Source of the DNA: Antedon mediterranea
Taxonomy: Eukaryota > Echinodermata > Crinoidea > Comatulida > Antedonidae
Assembly: GCF_964355755.1 (NCBI RefSeq)
Contig: NC_092673.1
Location: 6,703,001-6,767,000 of the forward strand
Direction of reading: 5' to 3'
Length of the DNA stretch: 64,000 nucleotides
Each line of letters opens with the position of its first letter. Position 1 is the first letter of the stretch. Made by a program: the position numbers and the translations under genes. Below are positions 49,701 through 59,695 of the stretch, one piece after another. Under the pieces are notes generated by a model. It was not told where the DNA came from and did no database searches. It saw only the letters and a list, made by a program, of their open reading frames with translations.

Positions 49701-52700
49701 TTCTGCAAAGAAGATTTTGCAAGGTATGATTATTTCTTTGTGTGCGTATGCCTTTTTTTTGTATTTAAAAGGTTAAAGTGTTAATCGTAGAAACGTTCTC
49801 TTTTAAAGGATAATGACATAATATTTTCAAAACCTTGAATTTAGAGCCTTTGATTTATATCAAGCTATTAGTATTTAGAGAAATCATTATTTATAGCTTG
49901 TGTGAATATGTTCTGATAATTGTGAACGGGTGTGAGCGTTTTGAAAATATGATTGGTTAAATAAAATGTAGAACAATAATCTTCATATTTATCCGCATAA
50001 TAATCATTATTATTCTATCATCGACATTTACCATTGTTACAAGTCATTGCTGCCCAAAGGGCGTATGCTAATGACGTGAGCATGCATCGTATATGACTAG
50101 AACTTTACACCTATAGGAGGTGAAAATAGAAGTTCGGAAATCGGAGATAATATACGGATAACCTCTTCGTTTTTTAGGCTATTGAAAGCATTAAAGAGGC
50201 GACTTTTTTTTGTTTGCCACAGGGACGAAATTCCTCTACCTCTGCAGCACGAATGGGAAGGGTTGGAGATTATCATGGTTATTGCAACGATCTTCATCGT
50301 TCACGTAAACCCATAGGCTATAATGATGACGTAATCTTTGTGCGTAGCGTCGTACAAAATGTCCAAATCATCCCAAAATCATAATCAATTGATGAATGTT
50401 GAATTTGAATACAAATTGTTAATTATGCGAATTTGCTTCTTTTTCAGTCGGTTTGGAACAAAGTGTTCAGCTTGTGATAAGGTCATTGCTCCAACGGAGG
50501 TTGTACGACGGGCACAGGACAACGTTTACCACCTGGACTGTTTTAGTTGCCTTATGTGTAACACACAGCTCTCTACGGGTGACGAATTCTACCTGATGGG
50601 AGACAGTAAACTAGTATGTAAGAGGGACTACGAGGCAGCAAAGGCCAAGGGTAGGTTGCACTAGGAACTCGATAGGCCTGCCTTCTAGGTTGGACATACC
50701 GGCCGTAACAATCCATTTTACCACAAATAACACTATACACCGTACTGTAATAATTATTTAGCAAAAGTTTCTTCTATTTCACAATATATAACACTTCGAT
50801 TAATTAATTAATTAACCTGTTATTATTTTAGCAAGCTTTATTTTGATAACCATATACACAGTTTACGGTATGCAGTGACTTTCTGAACATTGAAAACAAA
50901 CTCACCATCCGCTATCTGCAGTACAAATGGCATTATTGCAGTAGAATTATTTTGAAATAATCTTTTAAAACTTGTTGCATACAACATATCCAAAATGTAT
51001 TATTCAATTATTCAAAATATCCCTACTTTATCTATTATATCTAAGTACAAATACAAGGTAAAATATACAATATTTCAATCTTAACTGATACAAAAAATAC
51101 ACCTGCTTCTATTAATTTGCATAACCACACGTGCGTGTCGTGACGTTTCGGTGTCCGGTTACGAACAACCCAACGTACTCACAAAGACACTTCAACTGCA
51201 CATGATTGTGTGTAAGGTATAAGTGTCGAAGGTCAAATCACTTGATTAACATTTGAACACAATATTTTATGAAATAAATGGCTCTTCAGTTTTCAATTTG
51301 TATCGCTAAGCGCCAGTGTGCTTTCTAAACACACGCGTAAGATACATTTTAAACAATACATTACCTGGTAATTCTAGAAAATACAAATAAAATAGGCGAT
51401 CAGAAACAGCGAAATACCTGGCAAAATATGGCGACCACTAGAGGGCGCGCTATTTGATATTTCGGCCCATATTGAACATACGAGATTTTAATACGGCTTT
51501 TTTTAAAAAAAGTCTAATGAATAGTCATCGTCTGTTGTCTAATAAACACATAAATTAGACGCTAACTTGAAAATTGTGAAATATCTTGAAAACAAACAAA
51601 TATAGGCCTATAGTTTGGAGAACTCTGGTTTTCTTAATGCAGTACGTCGTATTAATGTGATCTGTTATGTGTGAAGATAACTAATAACTAATATTTACAA
51701 AATCTTTGTATTTTCAGAAATGGAATTAGATAATGCGAATAAACGACCACGCACTACTATCACAGCCAAACAGTTGGAAACACTAAAGAGTGCGTATACC
51801 AGTAGTCCGAAACCACCAAGACACGTACGAGAGCAGTTAGCGCAAGAGACGGGGTTGGATATGCGTGTGGTTCAGGTAATTGTCTACAATATTGTTGATG
51901 TTTTGTTGTCTGTTGGATACGTGCACGTGCATTTTAATAATTGCTATATTATGTGTACTAAGAGTGCGTATATAAGTAAATCCTTGTTGGCTGCCCATCA
52001 ATTAAATAGCATCCATTATTTTGTTAGGTTTGGTTCCAAAACAGACGAGCGAAAGAAAAACGATTGAAGAAAGACTCCAGTAGGCAGCGCTGGGGCCAGT
52101 ATTTCCAGGGTAAAGGACCAGGAGATAGTAGTCCGGGAAATCCAGGGGATTCGTCAGTTCCGTCTCCGAAATCAGACGGAGATAAAACAGAAACAGACAG
52201 TAAGTAAAAATTCATTTCAAGAGACCACGTGTGAAATGACTACACCAAAGTAATTAACGTACCCGGCGGAGAGGCACGACCAAACGCTTAAAGCTTGATA
52301 TATGTAGTTGTAGTACGATAAACACGACCTTAGGTTAGAACATACAATTATGAGCTTGGTGTGGTCAAACCCATACCAAAGTAGGCTAACCACCAGTTTC
52401 CCAGGAATTACACGATTAAAAAAAAAACATCTGAGCCTAATCCACACTGAAGAAACTACCTTCCGTATGCTGTTTTGTTTTCACTAGTTAGCATGATGAT
52501 GAGTTTGGTCCTTCTGGGCCCTAAAGTTTGCAAGAATGAACGGATCCGATCGAAGTATTAACTTATGTCTTCTATCCTCAATGTTCTCCTTAAAAATAAA
52601 CTGGCACGATCAGCGTTTGTGCTTATTGTCGTTTCTTAAATCCATAACCGACGTCGTTCACGATCAAAGCTTGTACCTCAAAATGTGAACTTTCATGGCT

Positions 52701-53097
52701 TAATATAACTTTTGATTTATCTTTATTAGGTGATGCTGGTTTAACAATAGACAGAAATGTAATTTACACTGAAGAACCTGAACCAACACAGATGATGAAC
52801 ACGCATAATCATAATGGAGGGTTTGCGGTAACGCCGTACTTACCGCAAAACAACAATGGCTATCCAATGAGTCAATCTCCAGGCTTACCAAGTAACCAGC
52901 CCGGTATGATGCCAAGTATCCCACCTTCAGATACCAACCTCTCGGCTTTGATAAACCCAAATGCAGCACATGGCCTAACTGCTGCCATGCGAGCGATGGT
53001 CCACGCAGGCGGAGAAGAACTCCATGACGGAAACACAATGTATGATGATTTTCCAAGCAATCCGTCATCGTGGATCGGCGGCCATTCGCAGTTTTGA
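43636..53097 (+). CDS. Lhx3/4: Lhx3/4 LIM-homeodomain transcription factor, isoform a (six exons)
   Basis: Joining 43636-43717, 49549-49723, 50448-50650, 51718-51875, 52028-52199 and 52730-53097 gives 1158 nt, or 385 codons plus TGA, with every junction GT-AG and in phase. Domain order: unique N-terminus (1-28), LIM1 (about 33-83, Cys/His ligands CAGC, HAKC, RC, SEC), LIM2 (about 92-146, starting CSAC), homeodomain (about 161-220, [16 protein letters not shown] and [15 protein letters not shown], with Gln at position 50), then a Pro/Asn/Gly-rich tail ending in [11 protein letters not shown]. The homeodomain, the RFGTKC start of LIM2 and the tail motif (vertebrate YPDFPTSPGSW) are diagnostic of LHX3/LHX4 rather than Lhx1/5, Isl or Lmx. 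Known of the family: a nuclear activator that partners LDB/NLI and, in motor neurons, Islet; needed for motor neuron, V2 interneuron and pituitary fates. The length is close to vertebrate LHX3/LHX4 (about 390-400). Very sure of family; whether the genome has one or two paralogues cannot be told from this window. Confidence 0.97.
43886..44112. repeat. Perfect 42-bp inverted repeat with 143-bp spacer
   Basis: Arms 43886-43927 and 44071-44112 are exact reverse complements (cgattatttgtaatttacca ... attacatgga on the left). The right arm directly adjoins the LINE ORF remnant. It lies 170 bp into intron 1a. Could be a foldback element or a rearrangement product. Confidence 0.85.
44096..44510 (+). 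mobile_element. Non-LTR retrotransposon 3' end (ORF2 C-terminus and 3' UTR)
   Basis: A frame reads [54 protein letters not shown] and KKMIFETYC, stop at about 44302-44304. The pattern (IP.SR...I...GP..WN.L......LP..K..IK) is the standard C-terminus of CR1-like ORF2 proteins. The 3' UTR to about 44510 matches 12415-12640 on the other strand. 5'-truncated, hence inactive. Confidence 0.75.
44511..46304. other. Intron 1a interior; no element recognised
   Basis: A palindromic CRE-type TGACGTCA lies at 45303-45310. The 97-codon frame at 44913-45206 includes CpG-rich codons but matches no family known to me. Confidence 0.35.
46414..46793. mobile_element. Middle MITE of the nest, interrupted
   Basis: Begins agcgtggttcccactagcga and ends ttctagtgggaaccaagct. 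The flank is TAA on the left (46411-46413) and TTA on the right (46794-46796), an imperfect duplication. Its interior gattgctaa|ctgtctataac is split by the inner element; the 33-kb copy shows the unsplit sequence. Confidence 0.75.
46510..46707. mobile_element. Innermost MITE of the nest, 198 bp
   Basis: Begins agcttggttcccattagaac and ends gctagtgggaaccacgct, flanked by exact TAA duplications at 46507-46509 and 46708-46710. One arm has an extra acgtaacgcaagg unit, explaining the greater length than the 180-bp copy at 33352. Confidence 0.85.
46973..49548. other. Rest of intron 1a
   Basis: Contains poly-C (about 47104-47117) and poly-G (about 48039-48056) tracts and an inverted repeat at 48294-48380. 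No exon could be supported between 1a and exon 2. Confidence 0.4.
48294..48380. repeat. Short inverted repeat, ggttatggaacgc arms
   Basis: The left arm ggttatggaacgc (48299-48311) and right arm gcgttccataacc (48364-48376) are exact complements, extended by partly matching ccggc/ccggtg ends. Inside, ccaaatatgg and ccataatg flank a 40-bp loop. Possibly a small foldback element. Confidence 0.6.
49549..49723 (+). CDS. Lhx3/4: Lhx3/4 exon 2: LIM1 zinc-binding domain
   Basis: Acceptor attgacag/AA at 49548/49549; donor AG/GTATGA at 49724. It encodes [16 protein letters not shown] through CKEDFA. The spacing C-x2-C-x17-H-x2-C-x2-C-x2-C-x16-C-x2-D is a complete double-zinc LIM domain, so all eight ligands are present. 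[14 protein letters not shown] and ERCF are close to vertebrate LHX3 (HILDRF, HWHSKCLKC, ERCF). The last codon is split AG|T (Ser). An open reading frame running into the flanking introns on both sides is not coding beyond these sites. Confidence 0.97.
50448..50650 (+). CDS. Lhx3/4: Lhx3/4 exon 3: LIM2 domain
   Basis: Acceptor ctttttcag/T at 50447/50448; donor G/GTAGGT at 50651, chosen over GT at 50655 because it restores phase with exon 4. It encodes [47 protein letters not shown] and DYEAAKAK. These blocks match LHX3/LHX4 LIM2 almost residue for residue ([37 protein letters not shown]). All zinc ligands are present. Reading through the donor would add only two codons and then a TAG at 50662-50664. 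Confidence 0.97.
51435..51448 (+). promoter_or_regulatory. CTCF-type core motif in Lhx3/4 intron 3
   Basis: CCACTAGAGGGCGC agrees at all 14 positions with the bilaterian CTCF core CCASYAGRKGGCRS. It lies in the intron before the homeobox exon. A motif match only; occupancy is unknown. Confidence 0.45.
51718..51875 (+). CDS. Lhx3/4: Lhx3/4 exon 4: homeodomain helices 1-2 and start of helix 3
   Basis: Acceptor tattttcag/AA at 51717/51718; donor CAG/GTAATT at 51876, phase 0. It encodes [36 protein letters not shown] and [16 protein letters not shown]. The intron position inside the homeodomain after VVQ is the same as in vertebrate LHX3/LHX4, a strong orthology marker. Continuing through the intron gives a spurious open frame ending near 52067; the real continuation is exon 5. 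Confidence 0.97.
52028..52199 (+). CDS. Lhx3/4: Lhx3/4 exon 5: recognition helix and linker
   Basis: Acceptor tttgttag/GTT at 52027/52028; donor GACA/GTAAGT at 52200. It begins [16 protein letters not shown] (Q50, N51), then [11 protein letters not shown], which parallels the vertebrate [10 protein letters not shown] block just after the homeodomain. A hydrophilic Gly/Pro/Ser linker follows ([27 protein letters not shown]). The split codon makes Ser with exon 6. The intron between exons 4 and 5 is short (152 bp). Confidence 0.97.
52730..53097 (+). CDS. Lhx3/4: Lhx3/4 exon 6: C-terminal domain and stop
   Basis: Acceptor tttattag/GT at 52729/52730; TGA at 53095-53097. It encodes [20 protein letters not shown], then an Asn/Gln/Met/Pro-rich region with [18 protein letters not shown], an Ala-rich stretch ([12 protein letters not shown]) and the terminus [18 protein letters not shown]. 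The end corresponds to the conserved LHX3/LHX4 C-terminal motif (YPDFPTSPGSW). MRAM parallels LRAMAGG of LHX4. An overlapping minus-strand open frame (52700-53137) is a shadow. Confidence 0.96.
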
Positions 53098-54320
53098 CCA
53101 ACGAAATGGAGAAATTATATCGATTCCGATTGTACATTGTCTGTTTATGGCAAAGTGACTTTATGACATTAAAACAAACAACTCGATTTGATCGAATTGA
53201 ACTTACACGAACTGTGTAATATATCAGGGCCTATCTGAAAGGCACAAGAAGTGCAATCTTTTTACACGTATTTTACGACTGATTTGATTCCTAGTCAATA
53301 TGTAACTGCTATTATTATTATTATTGAATTTACCTAGAAGGTAGGTAATATAAAAGGCAAATATGATACACAGGAGTCTTGAGGTATTACATTTTCTTAT
53401 AAAAGAAACTTTCTCTCAATGGTGGAGAAACATAAAACATAATTTTTTTAATACCAGACCAGACGAAATGTTTACTGGTTCTGTTATTGTTAAGTTGATT
53501 ATTATGCGCATGTGTGAATTCAGTGTGCGTGTTTGACCAATGGAATTTGTTAGGGTGTGCTATTTTTTATTTATGAATATTAGAGTCAGATATATAATTA
53601 CTTTGTTTATAGTGTGTTGTGATTTTATATTTTATTTAAAAAAAAACGTTATCGTATTGTACCGGTACCGTACGTTCTCAACCCCAATCCTATTATTTAT
53701 TCAGTAAACAAGCAACACTGATTTTACTTAAGGTGTTTAATAAAAGGTACTGACACCACTGCCAAATGTAAGTGATTATTGGTTTAAAATCAAAAAAATG
53801 TTCTCTCTCAAAATGTCATAAAACGTACCGTAAATAAGTTTTATTCCATCTTAAGACATTGATACATGTTGGGGTTGTTTCTCTGTTGTTAAACCATGTT
53901 TAAGGAGAAAGGGGTCAGTAATCCGAAGGGATTATTATGAAATTCAAACCCAGTATTTACCTGCCGAATACCGAAAACGAATATCAACTATACAGCATTA
54001 ACCTATACACGCATTGTTTTGTAGATAACGATACAAAGTGATTATTGGTCTGTATCATGGTCTTTAACATCTCATTTTAGCCTTTACATTTATATTTCAT
54101 AGTTGTAAAAAACAAAACAGAATTTTATTTTGTAATTATTGATATTTTGTACGTAATTTATTCCTTTACAAAATTTGAATTTACCTTGAGTACCGTATAT
54201 GTAAGTAATCACAGAGAAACTGGTTTCCGAATGATTACATTTCTCTTTTATTCGTTACCATGGCAACAGTAGACATTGTTTGGGGATACTGCTTACAATA
54301 AAATTGTATAGGTATAAGTC
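53098..54320 (+). other. Lhx3/4: Probable 3' UTR of Lhx3/4
   Basis: There is no further coding sequence after the TGA. Candidate polyadenylation hexamers AATAAA occur at 53739-53744 and 54297-54302; either could end the transcript. No cDNA is available, so the end is undetermined. Confidence 0.5.
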
Positions 54321-55166
54321 CAATTCTGATTAAAGCACACTTTGGGAGCACTGTCCGTATTCACTAACTTAAGGAAATACCTGAATAATAACATAAAACT
54401 TACAACATTCTTAAATATTTATTGATCTATATAAAAAATCTATAGTATTTAAGGGAAATATTTTTACTCGTGTTGTGATAGTGAATAATGTCACAGATTT
54501 TACCGTCTCCTAATTATGTGGTCTTTAATGATTAGAGAAGATATATTTATCTTCGTATACAAACGTACATAAAGATTGCACATTAGTGACAATCCACCTA
54601 TTTATGTTTAAGTTAGAGCAACGCAATTATTTTAACATTGTTTTCTCTCAACTGGAGTTTCAATTGGGCATTCGTGTAAGATAGTAACATCTTCTGATTT
54701 AGCGTACGACTAAACAGATTATTATTATTTAAACCACATAATAAAAATATTTGATCCGGTTCCCAATACATTGCAGTACATAATAAGTAATTTTGCTAAA
54801 TCAAAATTAAAACTTATATAATTGCATTTAATATATTTATATGTATATTATATAGGTAAATTGCAGTCGCCCGATCTTTCTACCTTGTATCTAAATATTT
54901 TATTATAGTTAGGTTTAAGAATTTGCTGCAAATAAATTATTTATTTAACTTTTTTTACTTTTTAGAAAAATTAAACACAAATCAATTTTTCTTAAATATA
55001 TAATGTGTATGTATAAAAATCAATTCATTTGTATTGTACATTTGTTCATTCGTCGTTATTTATTATTGATAAATATGTGTCCGTTTTAAATTTTACGTGC
55101 AAGCGATTACAATAAAACATAACATGAAGCGAGTTTGCAATGTTTTGTCTGGTTCTGTAGTAATAT
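54321..55166. other. Downstream of Lhx3/4; no feature recognised
   Basis: Very AT-rich DNA without identifiable exons or repeats. Confidence 0.35.
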
Positions 55167-55440
55167 CAAAGAACTTATAACACAAGAATCTCCTGTTCTT
55201 CAATTTGCATTCAAAACACAGTATCGGAAGTACAGGGTTAAAAGGTCAAACTGGGCGACGCCATTTCACAGCATGGAGCAGCGCCCCCTCCAAACTAGAA
55301 AGTCAAAACTATTAATTCCTATAGAGGGCTCAGTCAATTACTCTATCCCCCCTATCAGAGCCATATATAAAGAGTTACGACATTGAAAATTAGAAGCCAT
55401 TTTTGTGTCAAAGAATTCGCACGCTGAGGGCGCGCGCGTC
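55167..55440 (+). repeat. Dispersed repeat, left member of an inverted pair
   Basis: Shares with the complement of 56098-56350: caaagaacttataacacaag, aatctcctgttc, gcgacgccatt/ggcgccatt, agcatggagcagcgc/gccatggagaagcgc, aaactagaaagtcaa, tatagaggg and catatataaagagtt. Class is unknown. Related gagggcgc phrases occur farther downstream. Confidence 0.7.
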
Positions 55441-56097
55441 TATTTTATATAGCGTTTTCCTGTAGTTCATGCATTATTTTTAGATTTTTTTGTCTATGAA
55501 ATAACGCTTATATTCCGTTTTTATTTTAGTAATTAATTTGATTAATGGTATTAATTTGGTAACATATATATATATATTGTGTCTATAATAACAAAAGAAT
55601 AAATGCTAGGGCCTACAGTACATGCAAGTCAGGATACATCAAAGCATGAACCAATACAAATTCACCCCTCTTTTTATACAGTATAATTATGCTCTCCGTG
55701 TGTTTTTGATACAAACTTTCAGAGACTCGTTCATTATTTCATTTGTAATAATTTGCCTTTATTATTTTAATAGTGTTCATACCCTATTCAATATATTAAC
55801 AAATATATCCACGACACTTTATTATTTTCATTTAGTCATCAAAGCATGCAATATGAATTGAAAATATTACACAATTGTTATTAATAGGACGTAGTTATGG
55901 GATGTTTCGTTCCAAAATCAATCAATCGAACTTTATAATGGACTAGCGCACGCGCGCGCAATATTCTTTGCCGCAAGTACTTTTCTGTACGCTGTGCTCA
56001 TCGATATTTTACCGTAAAATGTGCAATTACATTTTTTTTAAATATAAGAAAAAGTTTAAAGTATTTTCTTGCTCCTATACTTTACATGAATTAACGG

Positions 56098-56350
56098 AGA
56101 CAAGTTTGACACAAATTGATCTGCATATCACGTGACTATAATCCAATGTCCAACTCTTTATTATATATACGGCTCTGCCCTATAGTATTAGCAGTCCCCC
56201 TCTATGATGTTGACTTTCTAATTTGATGCGGGCGCGCTTCTCCATGGCTCACAATGGCGCCACCCATTAGCTCTATTCTATCCCACAATGCCTTTCGAAA
56301 TTGTTATGGTCTTCGGACGAACAGGAGATTCTTGTGTTATAAGTTCTTTG
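56098..56350 (-). repeat. Dispersed repeat, right member of the inverted pair
   Basis: Reverse-complement homologue of 55167-55440, about 650 bp away. The first 32 bases of the two copies are identical, then they diverge with small indels. The 73-74 codon frames on the minus strand here are by-products. Confidence 0.7.
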
Positions 56351-57715
56351 GTAATATCCACTATGTTCATAAAGCATAAACAAAAACACGAAGTAAAAAG
56401 AAACGCCAACATGTTTTGGGAACAAACTAACCACCACCAAAAAAAAAGAAGAATAAAAAGAAGGAAACAAAAAAATCTTATATAGGCGTAACAAAGATAC
56501 AAGTCTACTTTATTGTCAAAATCTTAAAATGTTGAGATATATTTTGTACCTTAGTAGATCATTAAATAATACAAAGTGATAAATATTTAAATAAATGATT
56601 TTACTCGTTTACTATTAATTTAAAGTTTTGATTAAACAAATTGCATGCCATATAAAGTGTTGAAAATCTGAAACGGTTTGTGGAAATTGTTTTCTGTGTC
56701 AATCTAGCTAGCCCTTCCTGATCTGTTAATAAGAGTGTGATGGGTGGGATGTGTCTTGTATAAATTAGTTAAAATGTCTTAAAGATGTATTGTCTCTTGA
56801 AACACATTAAATGAAGGTCAAAATATTAAATTAGCCATATCAAAGTATAATATATAATATATATAAATATACTTTAAGTCGAAAATTCGAGCTAAAAACA
56901 ACAAGTTTACGTAATTAACAGGTAAATTAGTTTGAATACATTCCGTCTGGAAAATCGTCGCGAGCGAAAGTAAACAAATATTTCAAACCACGAGTATGCA
57001 TTATGCATGATGCTAATTAGGATTGTTTACAACTCGTCACGGTTGAGAAGGTGTTTTCACACAGATTGAAGTTTTATGATTATCCATACAGAGTAGCCAA
57101 AGAAGCGCGTTGCATTATGAGATATGTTTTGATCGAAAACTTTGACTGGAAGTCAAAGTTATTTTTTGAACAAAAAACGTCTGTATTTCAGTTAAATACA
57201 TTTTTTTCGACTAATTTTTGGTTAAAGTTAATAACTATTATGATACTTCAAAATGACCCACTTTTTTCGAAATATTTTTGTAACATTTGTTTGGGAATTA
57301 GTCAAAGGGACAATAAGTATAAACATTTAAATTCGGCACACTTAAATTTATCGGCTCTGATATGCATTTTATAAGCATAAAATAAGCTTTTTTTCCCCAA
57401 ACTTTATTTTCAGAGAGACGATAGGGCAGTACTAATAGGAATAAAGTTGCAAACATTTTTAAAACATTGTCGAAAATGATCATTTTTTTTAGTCACGCGA
57501 ACGATGTAAAACAAGTTACGCCCTCTGTTGGCCGCTTGGCGAATGCACGAAATAAACAAGGTTTTCGTAGTAATAAATTGAATATAAAATTACGTTTTTT
57601 AGTAATTTATTATATATATTATATCAACATTGTCAATATCAATAAAATACGGATTGTTAAACACCTTTAAAAACTTGATAAATACCCAAAAAAAATAACA
57701 GGAATTTGGTCTAAA
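56351..57715. other. No feature recognised
   Basis: AT-rich; the 107-codon frame at 57051-57374 is Phe/Asn/Lys-rich and matches no family known to me. Confidence 0.3.
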
Positions 57716-57845
57716 GTGAGACGTTTCGGCCCACAAAGTGGGATGTTTTGGCTCAAAAGTGGGCCGAATCGTCCCACCAAAAGTGGCCCGAATAGTCCCG
57801 GGCCGAATCGTCTCAGGGCCGAATCGTCCTGGAACCTGACAACCA
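57716..57845. repeat. GGGCCGAATCGTCCC minisatellite
   Basis: Units of about 20-24 bp: gtgagacgtttcggcccaca, gtgggatgttttggctcaaa, gtgggccgaatcgtcccacc, gtggcccgaatagtcccggg, ccgaatcgtctcaggg and ccgaatcgtcctgg. Strikingly GC-rich for this window. Confidence 0.8.
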
Positions 57846-57892
57846 ACTCCGGAGTGTCTCCGGAGTTTTGCTTTTGGTGTGAATGGGGTATA

Positions 57893-58325
57893 ATAGAGGA
57901 CGATATCATTATTTAATACATCAAACATAGAGGGCGCTATTATCAATATTCTTAAAATCATGGGTAAAACTAAAAGTAGAAAAACACAACTGATTCAAGA
58001 AGTGATGTAGAAAAAAATTAGAAATTAAAAACGGCAAATGCATATTAACAATAAACACCAAACAAAAATTGAAAATTAATACTCAAGAGTAAAAGCAAAT
58101 GGTTGTCTTGTGATAACCGCAAAATATATAATAGCGCCCTCAAAATGGTATGCATGGAAATAAACGAATATTTCATGAGAATGGTCACGAGCACTCACAT
58201 GACGGACCTCCCTTTAGATAAATGAAATATCGTGAGATTTTACGAAATCATGTCCAAACTAATAGAGGACGATATTGTTAATTTTTTTTGTCAATACATC
58301 AAACATAGAGGGCGCTATTAAACAT
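57893..58325. repeat. Direct repeat of about 50 bp with GAGGGCGCTATTA
   Basis: The phrase agaggacgatatcattattt then aatacatcaaacatagaggg, cgctatta (about 57894-57942) recurs as agaggacgatattgttaatt ... caatacatcaaacatagagg, gcgctatta (about 58263-58320). A third, inverted taatagcgccctca lies at about 58129. Confidence 0.75.
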
Positions 58326-58557
58326 TTAAATTAGGTTTGTCAGAAAAAATACGATGCCAACTTATTTTTTCAATTAATAAACAATACATGAATTTATTTA
58401 TTATAAATATCTTTATATCTTAATATCGGGACATTTTTTTTGTTTATCCAAAATATCCGGACGAAATTGGAAATATATATTACGTTCTATATAAAGAACA
58501 TTTATTGAGCGCCAAACGATAATGTTTACAATAACATATTAATTTTCATATTTTCTT

Positions 58558-58760
58558 TTTAGCTCTATAGCTCACTATGTCGGTCGGTTGGTCGGTAAAC
58601 CCAACTCAAATTTTCACACGCGACTGCAGTCATGTTTATGGCCTTGTTTATATAAACTTGCAATTTGTTCTTATTTTGCACTAATTGATATGTTTCAGTC
58701 ATTGAGGAGTTTTGAAATAAATAAAAATGAATAACTTCGACGATAACGACAATTGATATC
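58558..58760 (-). repeat. Minus-strand copy of the GACCGAC repeat (see 8668)
   Basis: Read in complement: ggccataaacatgactgcag, tcgcgtgtgaaaatttgag, ttaccgaccaaccgaccgac, atagtgagctatagagct. The array is shorter than in the first copy. Confidence 0.55.
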
Positions 58761-59440
58761 ATAAACTACTCTCTTAAAACCTACTGCTTTTAAGCCTGAT
58801 TGTTCGAACTAAAGTCCCAACACGAATTACTTAAGTTCGACGATGTGTAAGCGAGGTAGTTGACCTTAGAACATCACATTGATTAATGCCTAATTGTCAT
58901 TGCGAGTAAAAAAAAAATGCAGCCTGTATTGCTTTAATCCTATTTAATCCCTTGCGACTTCTACTTTCTTTGTGTTTTGTTTATTAATCTTCGTACACGC
59001 TGTGGTGTTACTTGATTTTTCCAATACACTAGATAGTGGCAAATAGCACTACTCTGATAGATGAATAATGTATCGTGTCTCGGGCCATACATTGCTTTCT
59101 TTTCTCTTGAGTAATGGAATTTTGTGTGAAATCTGAATTTTAATCCGAATGAACACAAATCAACGACGTGAACACACTTGCTGACAAATTTATTTAAGAT
59201 GATAAACGAAGAAAATGTAATGCCGGGTATTAATCAATAAAGGATGGATAACTGAATGTGAAGAAATAGATAGATGAGTTGATTAATATGAAGAGAATCA
59301 ATAAATAAATAGATGAATATGTGAATTGATTAATGAATGCAATACATAGTAGGTGAAAGAATAGCTGAATAAATGCTGTACACAATATTTGATAGGTAAT
59401 ACAGTATTATGAATGTTACACAATGGAGAAATAAGTTTCT
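58761..59440. other. No feature recognised
   Basis: A patch of gaatagatgaat-like variable short repeats lies at about 59260-59370. Nothing else is seen. Confidence 0.35.
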
Positions 59441-59444
59441 CCGT

Positions 59445-59695
59445 CCTCTATGAGGACTAGGGCTGCATCAAGAGAGGCGACTTACTCTTGCGGTATCCAA
59501 GGAAAAATTTGAATTCTTTCGAGGTTCTTTTAGTTATTCTGCAACACATTTATACAATTTATTACCAGTTGTCATAAAAGATTCTTCCAATATTAATTCT
59601 TTTAGTTTAAAAGAATAGTTTTATTGTAATTATTTTAATGCCATGTATATGTTTTGTTTGTAATACAAATAAATGACTACCGAGATGGAATAGTG
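59445..59695 (+). mobile_element. Non-LTR retrotransposon 3' end, frameshifted
   Basis: One frame gives TRAASREATYSCGIQGKI and stop; a second continues FRGSFSYSATHLYNLLPVVI, KDSSNINSFSLKE and stop at about 59615. The pattern R.FSY.A..L.N.LP..I....S...F is the usual end of CR1-like ORF2. The 3' UTR ends with aatacaaataaatgac at about 59680. The frameshift near 59510 shows decay. Confidence 0.65.

Noticed and set aside
50651-50664. Reading exon 3 through its donor to a TAG, giving a LIM-only protein
   Set aside because: The donor G/GTAGGT is good and restores exact phase with the homeobox exon; intron retention would need transcript evidence.
52700-53137. 145-codon minus-strand open frame
   Set aside because: It lies opposite Lhx3/4 exon 6 and owes its length to the coding composition of the other strand.
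55135-55386. 83-codon plus-strand frame
   Set aside because: It coincides with a dispersed repeat that has a diverged inverted copy in which the frame is broken.
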